Assembly: GCF_000473265.1 (NCBI RefSeq)
Contig: NZ_KI421511.1
Coordinates: 8,406,415-8,470,414 of the forward strand
DNA: 64,000 nucleotides
Reading direction: 5' to 3'
Origin: Amycolatopsis thermoflava N1165
GTDB taxonomy: Bacteria > Actinomycetota > Actinomycetes > Mycobacteriales > Pseudonocardiaceae
Shown here: positions 1-9,210 of the stretch, in pieces
Numbering within the stretch: the first letter of the stretch is position 1
Layout: the number at the start of each line of letters is the position of its first letter
The notes under the pieces: generated by a model
Database searches by the model: none
Seen by the model: the letters and a program-made list of their open reading frames with translations, nothing else
Told to the model about the DNA's origin: nothing
Translations under genes and position numbers: made by a program

Positions 1-78
1 CAAGGGGTACTCGCGGGGCGATGACCGCGGGCCGGGACGGCCGTAGTTTCGCGATATGCGCTACTGCGGAGGTGTCCC

Positions 79-1566
79 ATGACGAGTACCAGCACGGCAC
101 CGTCCCGGACGGTGTCGCTGCGGCCCTGTTCGGCGACGATCGAAATCGATGCGCCGCGCAAGACCGCTGCGCTCGGCGCGGTCAACGCGATGCTGAAGCG
201 AGCCGGGTTCCGGACCGTCACCGCCGGCACGGGCGCGGCGGCGTTCTGTGCGGTCCAGGTGGAGAACGCGGCGTTCGGCGTGCACGGCAGCGGTGGTTGC
301 CTGCGTCGTTCGGTCGTCCTGGAAGCTGCGACCCGGATGGCCCGGTCCGGTGGTGGCCGGATGGTGCTCGTCACCGACGCCCTACCGTGGCCGGCTGGTT
401 CGGCTCACGTCGAGCGCTCGGCGCGGCAGAGCGCGGATCTGCACTGGTGGCAGCAACTCGCCTCCCGGGTGGCGCCGTACGGCGTGCGGATGAACGCCAT
501 CCGCATCGGCTACGCGCCCTTTCTCGGCCACTCGTTGCCCCAGCCGGCGGAGGCGGTGCTCCACGCGCACCAGGTGGTCCGCCGCCCGGTGACCGAGGCT
601 GACCTGCAGGCGGCCCTGACACTGCTGCTCAGCCGTGGCCTGAACGCGATGGTCGGGGAGGTGCTGCCGCTCGACGGTGGCCTCGAGACCGGGATCGTGC
701 CGGTCAGTGCCACCGGTACAGCCAAAGTGGACGGAAGCACGGTACCGCCGGCGCGACCGTGGTCCCTGGACGGGCGGACGGTGCTGGTGACCGGAGGCAG
801 CAGCGGGATCGGTGCGGAAGCCGCTCTCGAACTGGCCAGGCGGGGCGCCGACGTCGTGCTCGCGGCACGGCGGCTCCCCGAGCTGGACGAGGTGGCGGCG
901 GCGATCCGGGAGCACCTGGGGCGGCGGGCCTGGACGGTCCGCGCCGACCTGTCCCGCGCCGGCGCCGCCGACGACCTGGTCGACGAAGCCCTGCGCCAGG
1001 CCGGCGCGGTGCACGACTTCGTGCACGCGGCCGGCGTCCTGCCGCGGGACGACCAGCCCGAGGCGCGGCGGCACCGCGAAGAGGCCTACCGGATCAACGT
1101 CCTGTCCTTCGCCGACGCCGTGGAAAGGCTCGCGCAGCGGTGGGTTTCCTCCGGTCACCGCGGCAACATCGTCGCGGTCTCGTCCACGAGCGCGCAGACC
1201 GCGCCGGTGCCGGGGTTGTACAGCTACGGCTCGGGCAAGGCCGCCGTCGCGCAGCTGAGCACGCACCTGGCGGTCACCCTGGCGCGCCACCGGATCCGGG
1301 TCAACTCCGTGCTGCCGGGCATTGTCCGCACCCCGATGACCGACACCGCCGATCCAGCGTTCGTGACCGCGTCACTGCGGCGGACCCCGTCCCGCCGGCT
1401 GTGCGATCCGGAAGACATCGCCGCGGCGGTGGCTTACCTGGTCAGCCCGGCATCCGCGATGGTGGACGGAGCCCAGCTGCGGGTGTGCGGCGGCTGGGCG
1501 ACCTTGCGATCACTGCCCGCGTTCACCCCCGGAGGCGAGCAGCCCGTCTCCGCGGCGTTCGCGTGA
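79..1566 (+). CDS. Two-domain short-chain dehydrogenase/reductase with degenerate N-terminal half
   Basis: The 495-residue protein joins two SDR-like halves. The C-terminal half (about residues 228-480) looks catalytically complete: NAD(P)-binding TGGSSGIG at 238-245, HAAG near 317-320, catalytic Ser near 369, and Y383-x3-K387. The N-terminal half (about 30-205) keeps SDR-like segments (MVLVTDALPW, VRMNAIRIG, a terminal DGG) but lacks both the glycine-rich loop and the YxxxK pair, so it is probably structural. Substrate cannot be read from sequence. The gene is convergent with the thiolase, 11 bp away, and next to an acid-uptake operon, so a role in hydroxyacyl or keto-acid oxidation is a reasonable inference. 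The 78 bases before it hold no complete gene. Confidence 0.75.
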   Translation: MTSTSTAPSRTVSLRPCSATIEIDAPRKTAALGAVNAMLKRAGFRTVTAGTGAAAFCAVQVENAAFGVHGSGGCLRRSVVLEAATRMARSGGGRMVLVTDALPWPAGSAHVERSARQSADLHWWQQLASRVAPYGVRMNAIRIGYAPFLGHSLPQPAEAVLHAHQVVRRPVTEADLQAALTLLLSRGLNAMVGEVLPLDGGLETGIVPVSATGTAKVDGSTVPPARPWSLDGRTVLVTGGSSGIGAEAALELARRGADVVLAARRLPELDEVAAAIREHLGRRAWTVRADLSRAGAADDLVDEALRQAGAVHDFVHAAGVLPRDDQPEARRHREEAYRINVLSFADAVERLAQRWVSSGHRGNIVAVSSTSAQTAPVPGLYSYGSGKAAVAQLSTHLAVTLARHRIRVNSVLPGIVRTPMTDTADPAFVTASLRRTPSRRLCDPEDIAAAVAYLVSPASAMVDGAQLRVCGGWATLRSLPAFTPGGEQPVSAAFA

Positions 1567-1577
1567 TCGGAAGCCGG

Positions 1578-2798
1578 TCACCCGGTGACCACGAAGCTCA
1601 CCGCCGTGCTGCAGCTGCCCCCGACGTTGAGGGTCGCGGCGGTGCGTGCCCCCGGTACCTGGTAGTCGCCGGCGGTTCCGGTCACCTGCCGGTGCGCGTC
1701 CAGCAGCATCCGGACTCCGGTGGCACCCACCGGGTGCCCGGCGCCGATCAGGCCGCCCGACGGGTTCACCGGCAGGCGCCCGTCGAAGTCGATGTGGCCG
1801 TCCTCGATGGCCTGCCAGGCCTTCCCGGGATCGGTGAGTCCGAAGTGGTCGATCGCGACGTACTCGGTGATCGTGAAGCAGTCGTGGGTTTCGATCACGT
1901 CGAGCTCTTCCGGTCCACGCACGCCGGCCCGGCCGTAGGCGTCGGTGATCGCTTGCCGGACGTTCGGGAACAGGTAGCGCCCCTCGTGGGTGAACTTCGC
2001 GCTCAGCGGTAGTGGTGCGGTGTGGTGGCCCCATCCGCTGATCCGGCTGGCCCTGCGGCCGGGCGACCCGCCCTGCCAGGCCTCGGTGAACCGGCTGCCG
2101 GCCAGCACGATCGCGCTCGCCCCGTCGGTGATCCGGCCGCAGTCGCTCCTCCGGGTGCGGCCGGTGACGATGGGGTTGGCGATGTCGTCGGCGTCGAAGT
2201 GGCCGGGTTCGGCCGTCCAGTCACGGGTCTGTGCCAGCGGGTTGCGGCGGGCGTTGCTGCGGTTGAGCTCGGCGATGCGGTTGAGGTGGGTTTGGTCGAG
2301 CCCGTACCGGCGGTCCACCTCCTGGCTGATGCGGTCGAAGAGGTGCGGCCAGGGCAGCTCGCCGGAATCCAGTTCCTCGGGTGTCCACGCCGCGGAGCCG
2401 AGGTTGCGTGCCGCTTCCTCACCCGCGACGTTGCGCATCAGCTCGACCCCGACGACGAGGACGACGTCGTACCGCCCGGCCTCGATCTCCGCCATCGCGG
2501 CCAGTGCCGCGGCACTACCGGACGCGCAGGCTGCTTCGTGCCTGCTGGTGGGCAGCATGGCCCAGGCCGGGGTCAGCATCGGGATCATCGCGCCGAGGTG
2601 CGACTGCCCGGCGAAGCGCTCCCCGCCGAAGTTGCCGACATGCGCGGTGTCGATGTCGGACGGTTCGAGCCCCGTCGCGCCGAGGCAGTCCCGGACAGCC
2701 TCCTCCAGCATGTCGAAGAGCGGGTTGTCGCTCTGTTTGGCCCACTTGAGGGCGAAATCGGTCTGGGCGCCGCCCAGGATGTGGACTGTGTCGGCCAT
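1578..2798 (-). CDS. Thiolase family acyltransferase (SCP-x/acetyl-CoA acetyltransferase-like)
   Basis: This 406-residue thiolase would cleave or condense a beta-ketoacyl-CoA. Visible motifs are the nucleophile Cys91 in HEAACASGSAAALAAM, an HDCF motif of the SCP-x/lipid-transfer-thiolase type (classical thiolases have HNxF there), and GHPVGATG near the C-terminus. The C-terminal cysteine motif reads NVGGSC rather than the usual CxGxG, also typical of SCP-x-like thiolases. The ATG at 2798 is preceded by AGGGAG at normal spacing; a longer in-frame extension upstream crosses the promoter region and is unlikely. It is divergent from the ABC operon and probably acts after the acyl-CoA ligase of that operon. 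Confidence 0.85.
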   Translation of the reverse strand: MADTVHILGGAQTDFALKWAKQSDNPLFDMLEEAVRDCLGATGLEPSDIDTAHVGNFGGERFAGQSHLGAMIPMLTPAWAMLPTSRHEAACASGSAAALAAMAEIEAGRYDVVLVVGVELMRNVAGEEAARNLGSAAWTPEELDSGELPWPHLFDRISQEVDRRYGLDQTHLNRIAELNRSNARRNPLAQTRDWTAEPGHFDADDIANPIVTGRTRRSDCGRITDGASAIVLAGSRFTEAWQGGSPGRRASRISGWGHHTAPLPLSAKFTHEGRYLFPNVRQAITDAYGRAGVRGPEELDVIETHDCFTITEYVAIDHFGLTDPGKAWQAIEDGHIDFDGRLPVNPSGGLIGAGHPVGATGVRMLLDAHRQVTGTAGDYQVPGARTAATLNVGGSCSTAVSFVVTG

Positions 2799-2815
2799 GG
2801 CGCTCCCTCTGTGTG

Positions 2816-2833
2816 TGAATGAACGTACATGCA
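2816..2833. promoter_or_regulatory. Candidate TetR operator upstream of the thiolase
   Basis: TGAATGAACGTACATGCA lies 18 bp upstream of the thiolase start. It shares an 11-bp identical core, TGAATGAACGT, with the imperfect palindrome directly upstream of the TetR gene that starts at 9808. This suggests one repressor controls itself and the thiolase/ABC divergon. A further perfect 11-bp palindrome, ACTTGGCAAGT, lies at 2853-2863. Confidence 0.45.
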
Positions 2834-2887
2834 ATATCGCTTCCTGCCCGGTACTTGGCAAGTCTTCCGGGCTGTTCACCATCTCTC

Positions 2888-2917
2888 TTGACGTGTCAGA
2901 AGCACGATGTATATAAA
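2888..2917 (+). promoter_or_regulatory. Promoter of the ABC uptake operon
   Basis: A -35 hexamer TTGACG (2888-2893) and an AT-rich -10 region (TATATAAA, 2910-2917; TATAAA at 2912) are spaced 16-18 bp apart, unusually consensus-like for this GC-rich DNA. The substrate-binding protein starts 50 bp downstream after a GGAGG. Confidence 0.55.
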
Positions 2918-2967
2918 CGCTCATACACGTACCCGTTTCGGGTGATCCGACGCCAACGGAGGCGCAC

Positions 2968-4203
2968 ATGGACACGAGCCTGAGCCGCGGCGGACCCGGC
3001 TTGTCCCGCCGGACCGCCCTGTCGGGGGCGCTGGCCCTGGGAACAGGGCTCCTCGGCGCCGGACTGGCGGCGTGCGCCGGCCGCGGAGCGGGATCCACGG
3101 ACGGGCAGGCCGAGCTCGGCTGGATCCAGCCGAAGACCGGTCGCCTGGCCAGTGCCTACGCCCCCACCTTCATCGGTGCCCGGCTGGCCCTGCAGGAGAT
3201 CAACGCCGCGGGCGGCCTGCTCGGCACGGCGATCGCGGTGCACGAAGAGGACGACGAGGGATCACCCGCCACGCAAGCGACGGTCGCCCAGCGGTTGCTC
3301 AGTGCGCGACCGGACTTCGTCGTCGGCCCGACCGGCAGTTCCCAGGCCGTCGCTTCGGTCACCGCGCTTGCCCGCGGCAATGCGATCCAGTCCGCGTGGG
3401 GCGGCGCCGACCTCCTCGGCGACGGGACCCGGTTCCCCGGGCACTACCAGCTGGTCTTCAACACCAGCAGGCAGGGCAGGGCGGCCGCGAAGTTCCTGTT
3501 CGAGTCCCGAGGCCTCCGCCGGATCGGCCTGCTCACCGAGAACTCCGAGTTCGGCAAGTCCATGCAGGAGTCCTTCACTCGCACCCTGCGTGAGGACTAC
3601 CGCACCGAACTCGCCGGGGTGCAGGTGTTCGAGCCGAACGCCCCGGACGTGACGCCCTACCTCAACCAGCTGGCCCGCGCCGGGGTCGAGGGGCTCGGCA
3701 TGTTCAGCGGGCAACCGCAGGCGGCCGTCCTGTCCCTTCGGGCGATGGTCAACGGCGGCTTCGCGCCGGTGATCGTGGCCCACGACCTCAACTACATCGA
3801 CGCCTACAACGAGATCCCGGTCGAGCTGCTGCGCAACTTCTACGGCACCGCCTACCGCTCGCTGACCTACCCCCGGGGTGGTGCCCCGTCGGGCCCCGCG
3901 GTCGAGTACGCGGCCAAGATCCGGGCCGAGGCCGGGCAGCTGGCGTTCTCCGCCGCCAACAGCCCGTACTACGACTTCCTGAAACTGCTGGCCACGGCGG
4001 TGGAGCAGGAGCGAACGACGGACCCGGAGCGGCTGCGGGCCGCCTTCGACCGGGTGCGGGGTTACCCGGGCGTGCGGGCACCGATCTCGTTCACCGAGAC
4101 CGACCACTGTGGAATCGGTGACGACGCGATCGCCATCGCGACGCTGCTCTCGGCCCGGGACGAGGCGTCCGCGGGCGGCATCTTCCGGGAGCTGGCCTCG
4201 TGA
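2968..4203 (+). CDS. ABC transporter substrate-binding lipoprotein (LivK-like)
   Basis: A 411-residue periplasmic-binding-protein type I receptor. The N-terminus has a twin-arginine motif (SRRTAL, residues 13-18), a hydrophobic stretch and a lipobox LAAC with lipidated Cys36, so it is probably Tat-exported and membrane-anchored. The rest matches the Leu/Ile/Val-binding fold (FIGARLALQEINAAGG, VVGPTGSSQ, a YYDFLKLLATA segment). It delivers substrate to the permeases encoded next. The association with an acyl-CoA ligase and a thiolase suggests a carboxylic acid, not an amino acid, as cargo; this is inference. The stop overlaps the next start by 4 bp. Confidence 0.85.
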   Translation: MDTSLSRGGPGLSRRTALSGALALGTGLLGAGLAACAGRGAGSTDGQAELGWIQPKTGRLASAYAPTFIGARLALQEINAAGGLLGTAIAVHEEDDEGSPATQATVAQRLLSARPDFVVGPTGSSQAVASVTALARGNAIQSAWGGADLLGDGTRFPGHYQLVFNTSRQGRAAAKFLFESRGLRRIGLLTENSEFGKSMQESFTRTLREDYRTELAGVQVFEPNAPDVTPYLNQLARAGVEGLGMFSGQPQAAVLSLRAMVNGGFAPVIVAHDLNYIDAYNEIPVELLRNFYGTAYRSLTYPRGGAPSGPAVEYAAKIRAEAGQLAFSAANSPYYDFLKLLATAVEQERTTDPERLRAAFDRVRGYPGVRAPISFTETDHCGIGDDAIAIATLLSARDEASAGGIFRELAS

Positions 4204-5084
4204 ACCCGGTCAGCGAGGTCCTCGTCCCCGGGCTGACGTTCGGCAGCCTGTACGCGCTCGTCGCGATCGGGTTCAACGTGCTCTACCGGCCGACGAACGT
4301 GCTCAACTTCGCGCAGGGCGACCTGGTGATGGTCGGGGCGATGCTGATGGCCGCGACCGGCCTCGGGGGCCTGCCGTGGCCGATCGCGCTCGTCTGCGTG
4401 GTGGTGGTCGTCGGCCTGGTCGCGCTGCTCGAGGAACGGCTGGCCGTCGCGCCCGTGCTGCGCCGGTCCAGTCACGCCGCGGGCTGGGTCATCACCACGC
4501 TCGCCTTCTCGCTGGTCCTGAGCCAGGTCGCGGGCCGGATCTGGACCGCGGAACCGCGATCGGTGGCGCCACCCGAGCCGTTGTCCCTGCGGCCGATCGA
4601 CTTGCTGGGGCTGCAGATCAGCAGTTACCAGCTCGTGGTGATCGGCGTGGTCGTAGTGCTCGTCGTCGCGCTCGAACTCGGGGACCGGACGCGGTTCGGG
4701 TGCGCGGTGCGGGCGGTCGCCGCGGACCGCGACGCGGCGCGGCTGCAGGGGATCCGGCCGGACCGGATCGGCCGCATCTCGTTCCTGGCCGGGGGCGCGC
4801 TGGCCGGGCTCGCCGGGGTGCTCGCCGCACCGCTGCTGCTGGCCTCGGTGACCATGGGGTTCGGCCTGCTCATCCGCGGGTTCTTCGCGGCCATCGTGGG
4901 CGGCGTCGGCGACCACCGGGGCGCGCTGGTCGCGGGCTGGCTGCTCGGCGTCGTCGAAGCTGCCGGGGCGCGTTACGTTTCGCCGGGCATGCAGACCGCG
5001 GTCCTCTTCGGAGTCGTCGTGGTCGTCCTGATGGTCCGGCCCACCGGGCTCCGGCGTGCGGGCGGGGTGCTGCGCCATGTCTGA
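4200..5084 (+). CDS. Branched-chain-type ABC permease (LivH-like)
   Basis: A 294-residue hydrophobic inner-membrane permease of the LivH family with about eight membrane segments. It starts with a GTG overlapping the binding-protein stop (GTGA). Family features include LTFGSLYALVAIGFNVLYR at the N-terminus, NFAQGDLVM, and the cytoplasmic coupling segment DRDAARLQGI. It forms the translocation pore with the LivM part of the next protein. The operon overlaps indicate translational coupling. Confidence 0.88.
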   Translation: MNPVSEVLVPGLTFGSLYALVAIGFNVLYRPTNVLNFAQGDLVMVGAMLMAATGLGGLPWPIALVCVVVVVGLVALLEERLAVAPVLRRSSHAAGWVITTLAFSLVLSQVAGRIWTAEPRSVAPPEPLSLRPIDLLGLQISSYQLVVIGVVVVLVVALELGDRTRFGCAVRAVAADRDAARLQGIRPDRIGRISFLAGGALAGLAGVLAAPLLLASVTMGFGLLIRGFFAAIVGGVGDHRGALVAGWLLGVVEAAGARYVSPGMQTAVLFGVVVVVLMVRPTGLRRAGGVLRHV

Positions 5085-6864
5085 CGCGACACTGGCCGCA
5101 CGACGGCCTTGGGTGGCCGGCGGGCCGCGGGCCAGGGCAGCCGGGATCGCGCTCGCCGCGGGGGCCGCGGCGGCGTTGCCCCTGGTCGCCGGTGACCCGT
5201 TCGTCGTGTACCTGGCGACGCTGGTGGGCATCTACGTCCTTGTCGCGATGGGGCTGAACCTGCTGTTCGGCTACGCCGGGCAGGTCTCGCTCGGCCACGG
5301 CGCGCTGGTCGCCGTCGGCGCCTACGTCGCGGCGGTGCTGACCACGGCGCACGAGTGGTCGTTCTGGGCCGCCCTGCCGGTCGCGATGCTCGGCGCGGGA
5401 CTGGTCGGCAGCCTGATGGCGTTGCCCGCACTGCGCCTGAGCGCCTGGTACCTCGCCCTCATCACGCTGGCGTTCGGAATGGTCGTCAACGGCCTGCTGG
5501 TCGAGATGCGGGCGATCACGGGTGGCTTTTCCGGGATCTTCGGCGTGCCGCGACCGGAGGCAGGCGGGCTGCCGCTGGACGACGCGGGCTTCTTCTGGCT
5601 CGTGCTCGCCTTCGTCGTCGTCACGTACTTGGTGCTGCGGAACCTGGTGCGCTCACGAGTCGGCCGCGCGCTCATCAGCGTTCGCGATGCCGAGGAGGCG
5701 GCCCGCTCGGCGGGCGCGAACACGGTGCGGCTCAAGGTGTTCGCGTTCTTCCTCAGCGCGGTCCTCGCCGGCGCGGCGGGCGCGTTGCTCGCGGGGCTCA
5801 AGGGCATGGTGACACCGGACGACTTCACCATCGACTTCTCGGTCTTCTTCCTGCTCGTGGTGATCGTCGGCGGGGCGGGACGGCTGGGCGGTCCGGTCGT
5901 CGGCGTGCTGGCGTTCTTCGTGCTGCCCGAGCTGCTGGGAGCGCTGGCCGAATGGCGCCTGCTTGTCTATGGCGCGGCGTTGCTCGTGGTCGCCGTCTAC
6001 GCTCCGCACGGGATCGCCGGCGCCTGGTCGCGCTGGTGGCGCTCCCGCCGGCCCCCGGCCCCGGTGGCCGGGTGCCTCCCGGATCCGCCCCGGCCGCCGC
6101 GGCGGGACGCGCTGAGCCTGACCGCCCGTGGCCTGGTCAAGGGTTTCGGCGGTGTCCGTGCCCTGCGGTCCGCCGATCTGGCGGTACCCGCCGGCACCAT
6201 CCACGCGGTGGTCGGGCCCAACGGGTCCGGCAAGACCACTCTGCTCAACACCATCACCGGCTACGTCCGCGCCGACGACGGCACCGTGCGGATCGGAGGG
6301 CGGGCGATGGCCCGGCGGTCGCCCGACCGGATGGCCCGCGCCGGCGTCGGCCGCACTTTTCAGACGCCGCGCCTGCTGCCGGAACTGAGCGCGCTGGACA
6401 ACGTCCTCCTCGGCGCCTACGCGCGGGAGCGGTCGGCCGCGGTGGTGATCGCGGCGGGCCTGCCGCCTGCCCGCCGCGAGGTCGCCGCGCTCACCGCCGA
6501 AGCCATGGCCTACCTGCGGTTCGTCGGGCTCGGCGACGTCGCGGGGCAGCAGGCAGGTGCGCTTCCGCACGGCAAGCAGCGGCTGCTGGAGATCGGCCGC
6601 GCGCTGATGGCCCGTCCAAGCCTGCTGCTCCTCGACGAGCCGGCCGCCGGCCTGTCGATGACCGAACTCGACGCGCTGGGACGGCTGTTGCGGGAGATCC
6701 GCGCCGACGGCGTCACCGTCGTGCTCATCGAGCACCACATCGAACTCGTCGCCGAGGTGGCCGACGCGGTCACGGTGCTGCACGAGGGCGTGACGCTGCT
6801 GTCGGCGCCGCCGGCGACGGCCCTGACCGACGACCGTGTTCTCGACGTCTACCTGGGGCGCTGA
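5077..6864 (+). CDS. Fused ABC permease-ATPase (LivM-LivG)
   Basis: A single 595-residue polypeptide carries a LivM permease (about residues 1-325, multiple membrane segments, NLLFGYAGQVSLGHG signature) and a LivG ATPase (about 345-595). The ATPase shows Walker A GPNGSGKTT near 381, LPHGKQRLLEIG in place of LSGGQ (normal for LivG proteins), Walker B LLLLDEPAAGLS and the switch His in IEHHIELV. A short Pro/Arg-rich linker joins them. Start chosen at the ATG at 5077, overlapping the LivH 3' end; a start 21 bp earlier is possible. In most bacteria these are two proteins, but fusions occur. Confidence 0.88.
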   Translation: MSDATLAARRPWVAGGPRARAAGIALAAGAAAALPLVAGDPFVVYLATLVGIYVLVAMGLNLLFGYAGQVSLGHGALVAVGAYVAAVLTTAHEWSFWAALPVAMLGAGLVGSLMALPALRLSAWYLALITLAFGMVVNGLLVEMRAITGGFSGIFGVPRPEAGGLPLDDAGFFWLVLAFVVVTYLVLRNLVRSRVGRALISVRDAEEAARSAGANTVRLKVFAFFLSAVLAGAAGALLAGLKGMVTPDDFTIDFSVFFLLVVIVGGAGRLGGPVVGVLAFFVLPELLGALAEWRLLVYGAALLVVAVYAPHGIAGAWSRWWRSRRPPAPVAGCLPDPPRPPRRDALSLTARGLVKGFGGVRALRSADLAVPAGTIHAVVGPNGSGKTTLLNTITGYVRADDGTVRIGGRAMARRSPDRMARAGVGRTFQTPRLLPELSALDNVLLGAYARERSAAVVIAAGLPPARREVAALTAEAMAYLRFVGLGDVAGQQAGALPHGKQRLLEIGRALMARPSLLLLDEPAAGLSMTELDALGRLLREIRADGVTVVLIEHHIELVAEVADAVTVLHEGVTLLSAPPATALTDDRVLDVYLGR

Positions 6865-7634
6865 TGACTCCTCTCCTCGAACTGTCCGAGGTCACCGCCG
6901 GCTACGGATCGGCACCGGTGGTCGAAGACATCACCCTGGCTGTCGAGCCGGGCCAGGTCTGCGCGCTCGTCGGCGCGAACGGGGCGGGCAAGAGCACGCT
7001 CCTCGGCACCATCTCCGGTCTGCGGCACCCCAGCCGCGGCCGGATCACCTTCGACGGAGCCGACCTGAGCCACGCGGCGCCGGAGACCGTCGTGCGACGG
7101 GGACTCGTGCACGTGGCGGAGGGACGGCGCATCTTCCGCGGGCTCACCGTGCGGGAGAACCTCGACCTCGGGCTGTGGCGGTCCGGTCTCGGCAAGCCGG
7201 AGCAACGCGACCGGCTGGACCGGGTGCTCGGGCTGTTCCCGTTCCTGCGCGCCCGGCTGTCCGCGCAGGCTGAAGTACTCAGCGGTGGTGAACAGCAGAT
7301 GCTGGTCATCGGGCAGGCCCTCATGCGCGAGCCGCGGATGCTGCTGCTCGACGAACCCTCCCTCGGGCTGGCGCCGGTGATGGTCGACCGCGTTTTCGAC
7401 ACGATCGAGGTGCTGCGCGCCGAAGGGCTGAGCCTCCTGCTGGTCGAGCAGGTGGTCGAGCGGGCGCTGAGCATCGCCGACCGGGGTTTCGTGATGCAGA
7501 ACGGACGCATCGTCGCCGAAGGGCCCGGTCCGGACCTGCTGCGCGGTCCCGGCTTGCGCCAGGCGTACCTGGGGGCGTTCGCTGGGGGGAGCCCGTCCGG
7601 CGACCCCGCTGATCCGACGGAAGCGAGGCAGTGA
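6864..7634 (+). CDS. ABC transporter ATPase (LivF-like)
   Basis: A 256-residue ATP-binding subunit that pairs with the LivG half of the upstream fusion to power uptake. Walker A is GANGAGKST (about residues 36-44), the signature is LSGGEQQML, and Walker B is LLLDEPSLGLAP. The ATG shares one base with the upstream stop codon, so translation is coupled. The last ~20 residues form a variable polar tail. Confidence 0.88.
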   Translation: MTPLLELSEVTAGYGSAPVVEDITLAVEPGQVCALVGANGAGKSTLLGTISGLRHPSRGRITFDGADLSHAAPETVVRRGLVHVAEGRRIFRGLTVRENLDLGLWRSGLGKPEQRDRLDRVLGLFPFLRARLSAQAEVLSGGEQQMLVIGQALMREPRMLLLDEPSLGLAPVMVDRVFDTIEVLRAEGLSLLLVEQVVERALSIADRGFVMQNGRIVAEGPGPDLLRGPGLRQAYLGAFAGGSPSGDPADPTEARQ

Positions 7635-7635
7635 C

Positions 7636-9210
7636 ATGGACTGGTGGAGTTCGGCCGTGCCCGGGCCGGAGGAGTGCGTGCTGGGGCTGCTGTTGCGGCG
7701 GCACGCCCGCGAGCGCGGGGACACCGTGCACGCGGTGTTCCAGGACGGCAGCCGCTGGACCTACGGCGAGACCTGGCGGGCGGCGAACGCGGTTGCCCGT
7801 CAACTGGCCGCGCTCGGCGTCCGGCACGGCGACCGCGTGTTGTCCTGGCTGCCGAACGGTCCGGACGCGCTGCGCGTCTGGTACGGCGCCAACCTGCTCG
7901 GCGCGATCTACATGCCGCTCAACCCCGCCTACCGCGGCGGTCTGCTCCAGCACGCGATCCGCTTGTCCGGCGCCAGGGTGATGGTCGCTCACCCGGACCT
8001 GGTACCGCGTCTGGCCACGCTGGAGGGCGGGCAACTGGACCACGTGGTGCCGCTGACCAGTCGCGAGTGGACGGACGCCGGACCGGAGGTGGTTCCCGAA
8101 GCGCCGATCCAGCCCTGGGACCCCTACGCGATCATCCTGACGTCCGGGACGACCGGGCCGTCGAAGGGCGTGGTGTGCTCCTACACGCACGTCGCCACAA
8201 CCGCCGCGGCGGCGTTCGACGAACGGTTCGGGGAGCAGGACCGGTACATGATCAACCTGCCGCTGTTCCACGCCGGCGGCACGATCGGCTGCTACGCGGC
8301 GTTGCTGAAGGGCGCGTCGATCGCGGTCGTCGACCGGTTCGACACCGCCCGCTTTTGGGACCTGGTGCGCACGACCGGGACCACCCACGTGACCCTGCTC
8401 GGCGTGATGGCGACCTTCCTCGCCAAGCAGCCGCCCGCGCCCGGCGACCGCGACCACCCCCTGCGGCACGTGTTCATGGTGCCGTTGAACGACGACGTGG
8501 CCGGTTTCGCCCGTCGCTTCGGCGTCCGTGTGACGGCGCTGTTCAACATGACCGAGACGTCGATTCCGATCATTTCCGAGGACGATCCGACGACCCCCGG
8601 GACCTGCGGCCGGGTTCGCCGCGGCGTGCAGGCACGGCTCGTCGACGAGTTCGACCGGGAAGTCCCCGACGGGACGCCAGGCGAGCTGGTGCTGCGCACC
8701 GACCGGCCCTGGGCGATGAACTCCGGCTACTGGGGCATGCCCGAGGCGACGGCGCGAGCGTGGCGGAACGGCTGGTTCCACACCGGGGATGCCTTCCGCC
8801 GCAGCCCCGACGGCGAGTACTTCTTCGTCGACCGCGTCAAGGACGCGATCCGGCGGCGCGGCGAGAACATCTCGTCGTTCGACGTGGAGGCGGAGATCCT
8901 GGCCCACCCGGCGGTGCGCGAAGCGGCGGTCGTCGCCGTGCCCAGCCCGCACGGCGAGGACGACGTGCTGGCCGTCGTCGCACCGGTCGAGGGGGCCGTC
9001 ATCGATCCGGCGGAGCTGCTGGTGTTCCTGTCCGACCGGATGGCGCACTTCATGGTGCCGCGCTACATCCGGGTGCTCGACGAGTTGCCCAAGACGCCCA
9101 CGAGCAAGATCGAAAAGCACCGGCTGCGGTCGGCCGGCGTCACCGCGGACACGTGGGACCGGGAGGCCGCCGGGCTACGGGTCAAGCAGGAGCGAATCGC
9201 TCAACACTGA
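7636..9210 (+). CDS. AMP-dependent acyl-CoA ligase (CaiC/long-chain-fatty-acid-CoA ligase-like)
   Basis: A 524-residue ANL-family ligase that adenylates a carboxylic acid and transfers it to CoA. It shows the P-loop ILTSGTTGPSKGVV (about 168-181), GWFHTGDAF with the ribose-binding Asp, the hinge segment GENISSFDVE, and the C-terminal catalytic Lys in PTSKIEK (about 493). It begins 1 bp after the LivF stop, so it belongs to the uptake operon and probably activates the imported acid. Substrate unknown. Its last 29 bp overlap tail-to-tail with the TetR gene. Confidence 0.85.
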   Translation: MDWWSSAVPGPEECVLGLLLRRHARERGDTVHAVFQDGSRWTYGETWRAANAVARQLAALGVRHGDRVLSWLPNGPDALRVWYGANLLGAIYMPLNPAYRGGLLQHAIRLSGARVMVAHPDLVPRLATLEGGQLDHVVPLTSREWTDAGPEVVPEAPIQPWDPYAIILTSGTTGPSKGVVCSYTHVATTAAAAFDERFGEQDRYMINLPLFHAGGTIGCYAALLKGASIAVVDRFDTARFWDLVRTTGTTHVTLLGVMATFLAKQPPAPGDRDHPLRHVFMVPLNDDVAGFARRFGVRVTALFNMTETSIPIISEDDPTTPGTCGRVRRGVQARLVDEFDREVPDGTPGELVLRTDRPWAMNSGYWGMPEATARAWRNGWFHTGDAFRRSPDGEYFFVDRVKDAIRRRGENISSFDVEAEILAHPAVREAAVVAVPSPHGEDDVLAVVAPVEGAVIDPAELLVFLSDRMAHFMVPRYIRVLDELPKTPTSKIEKHRLRSAGVTADTWDREAAGLRVKQERIAQH

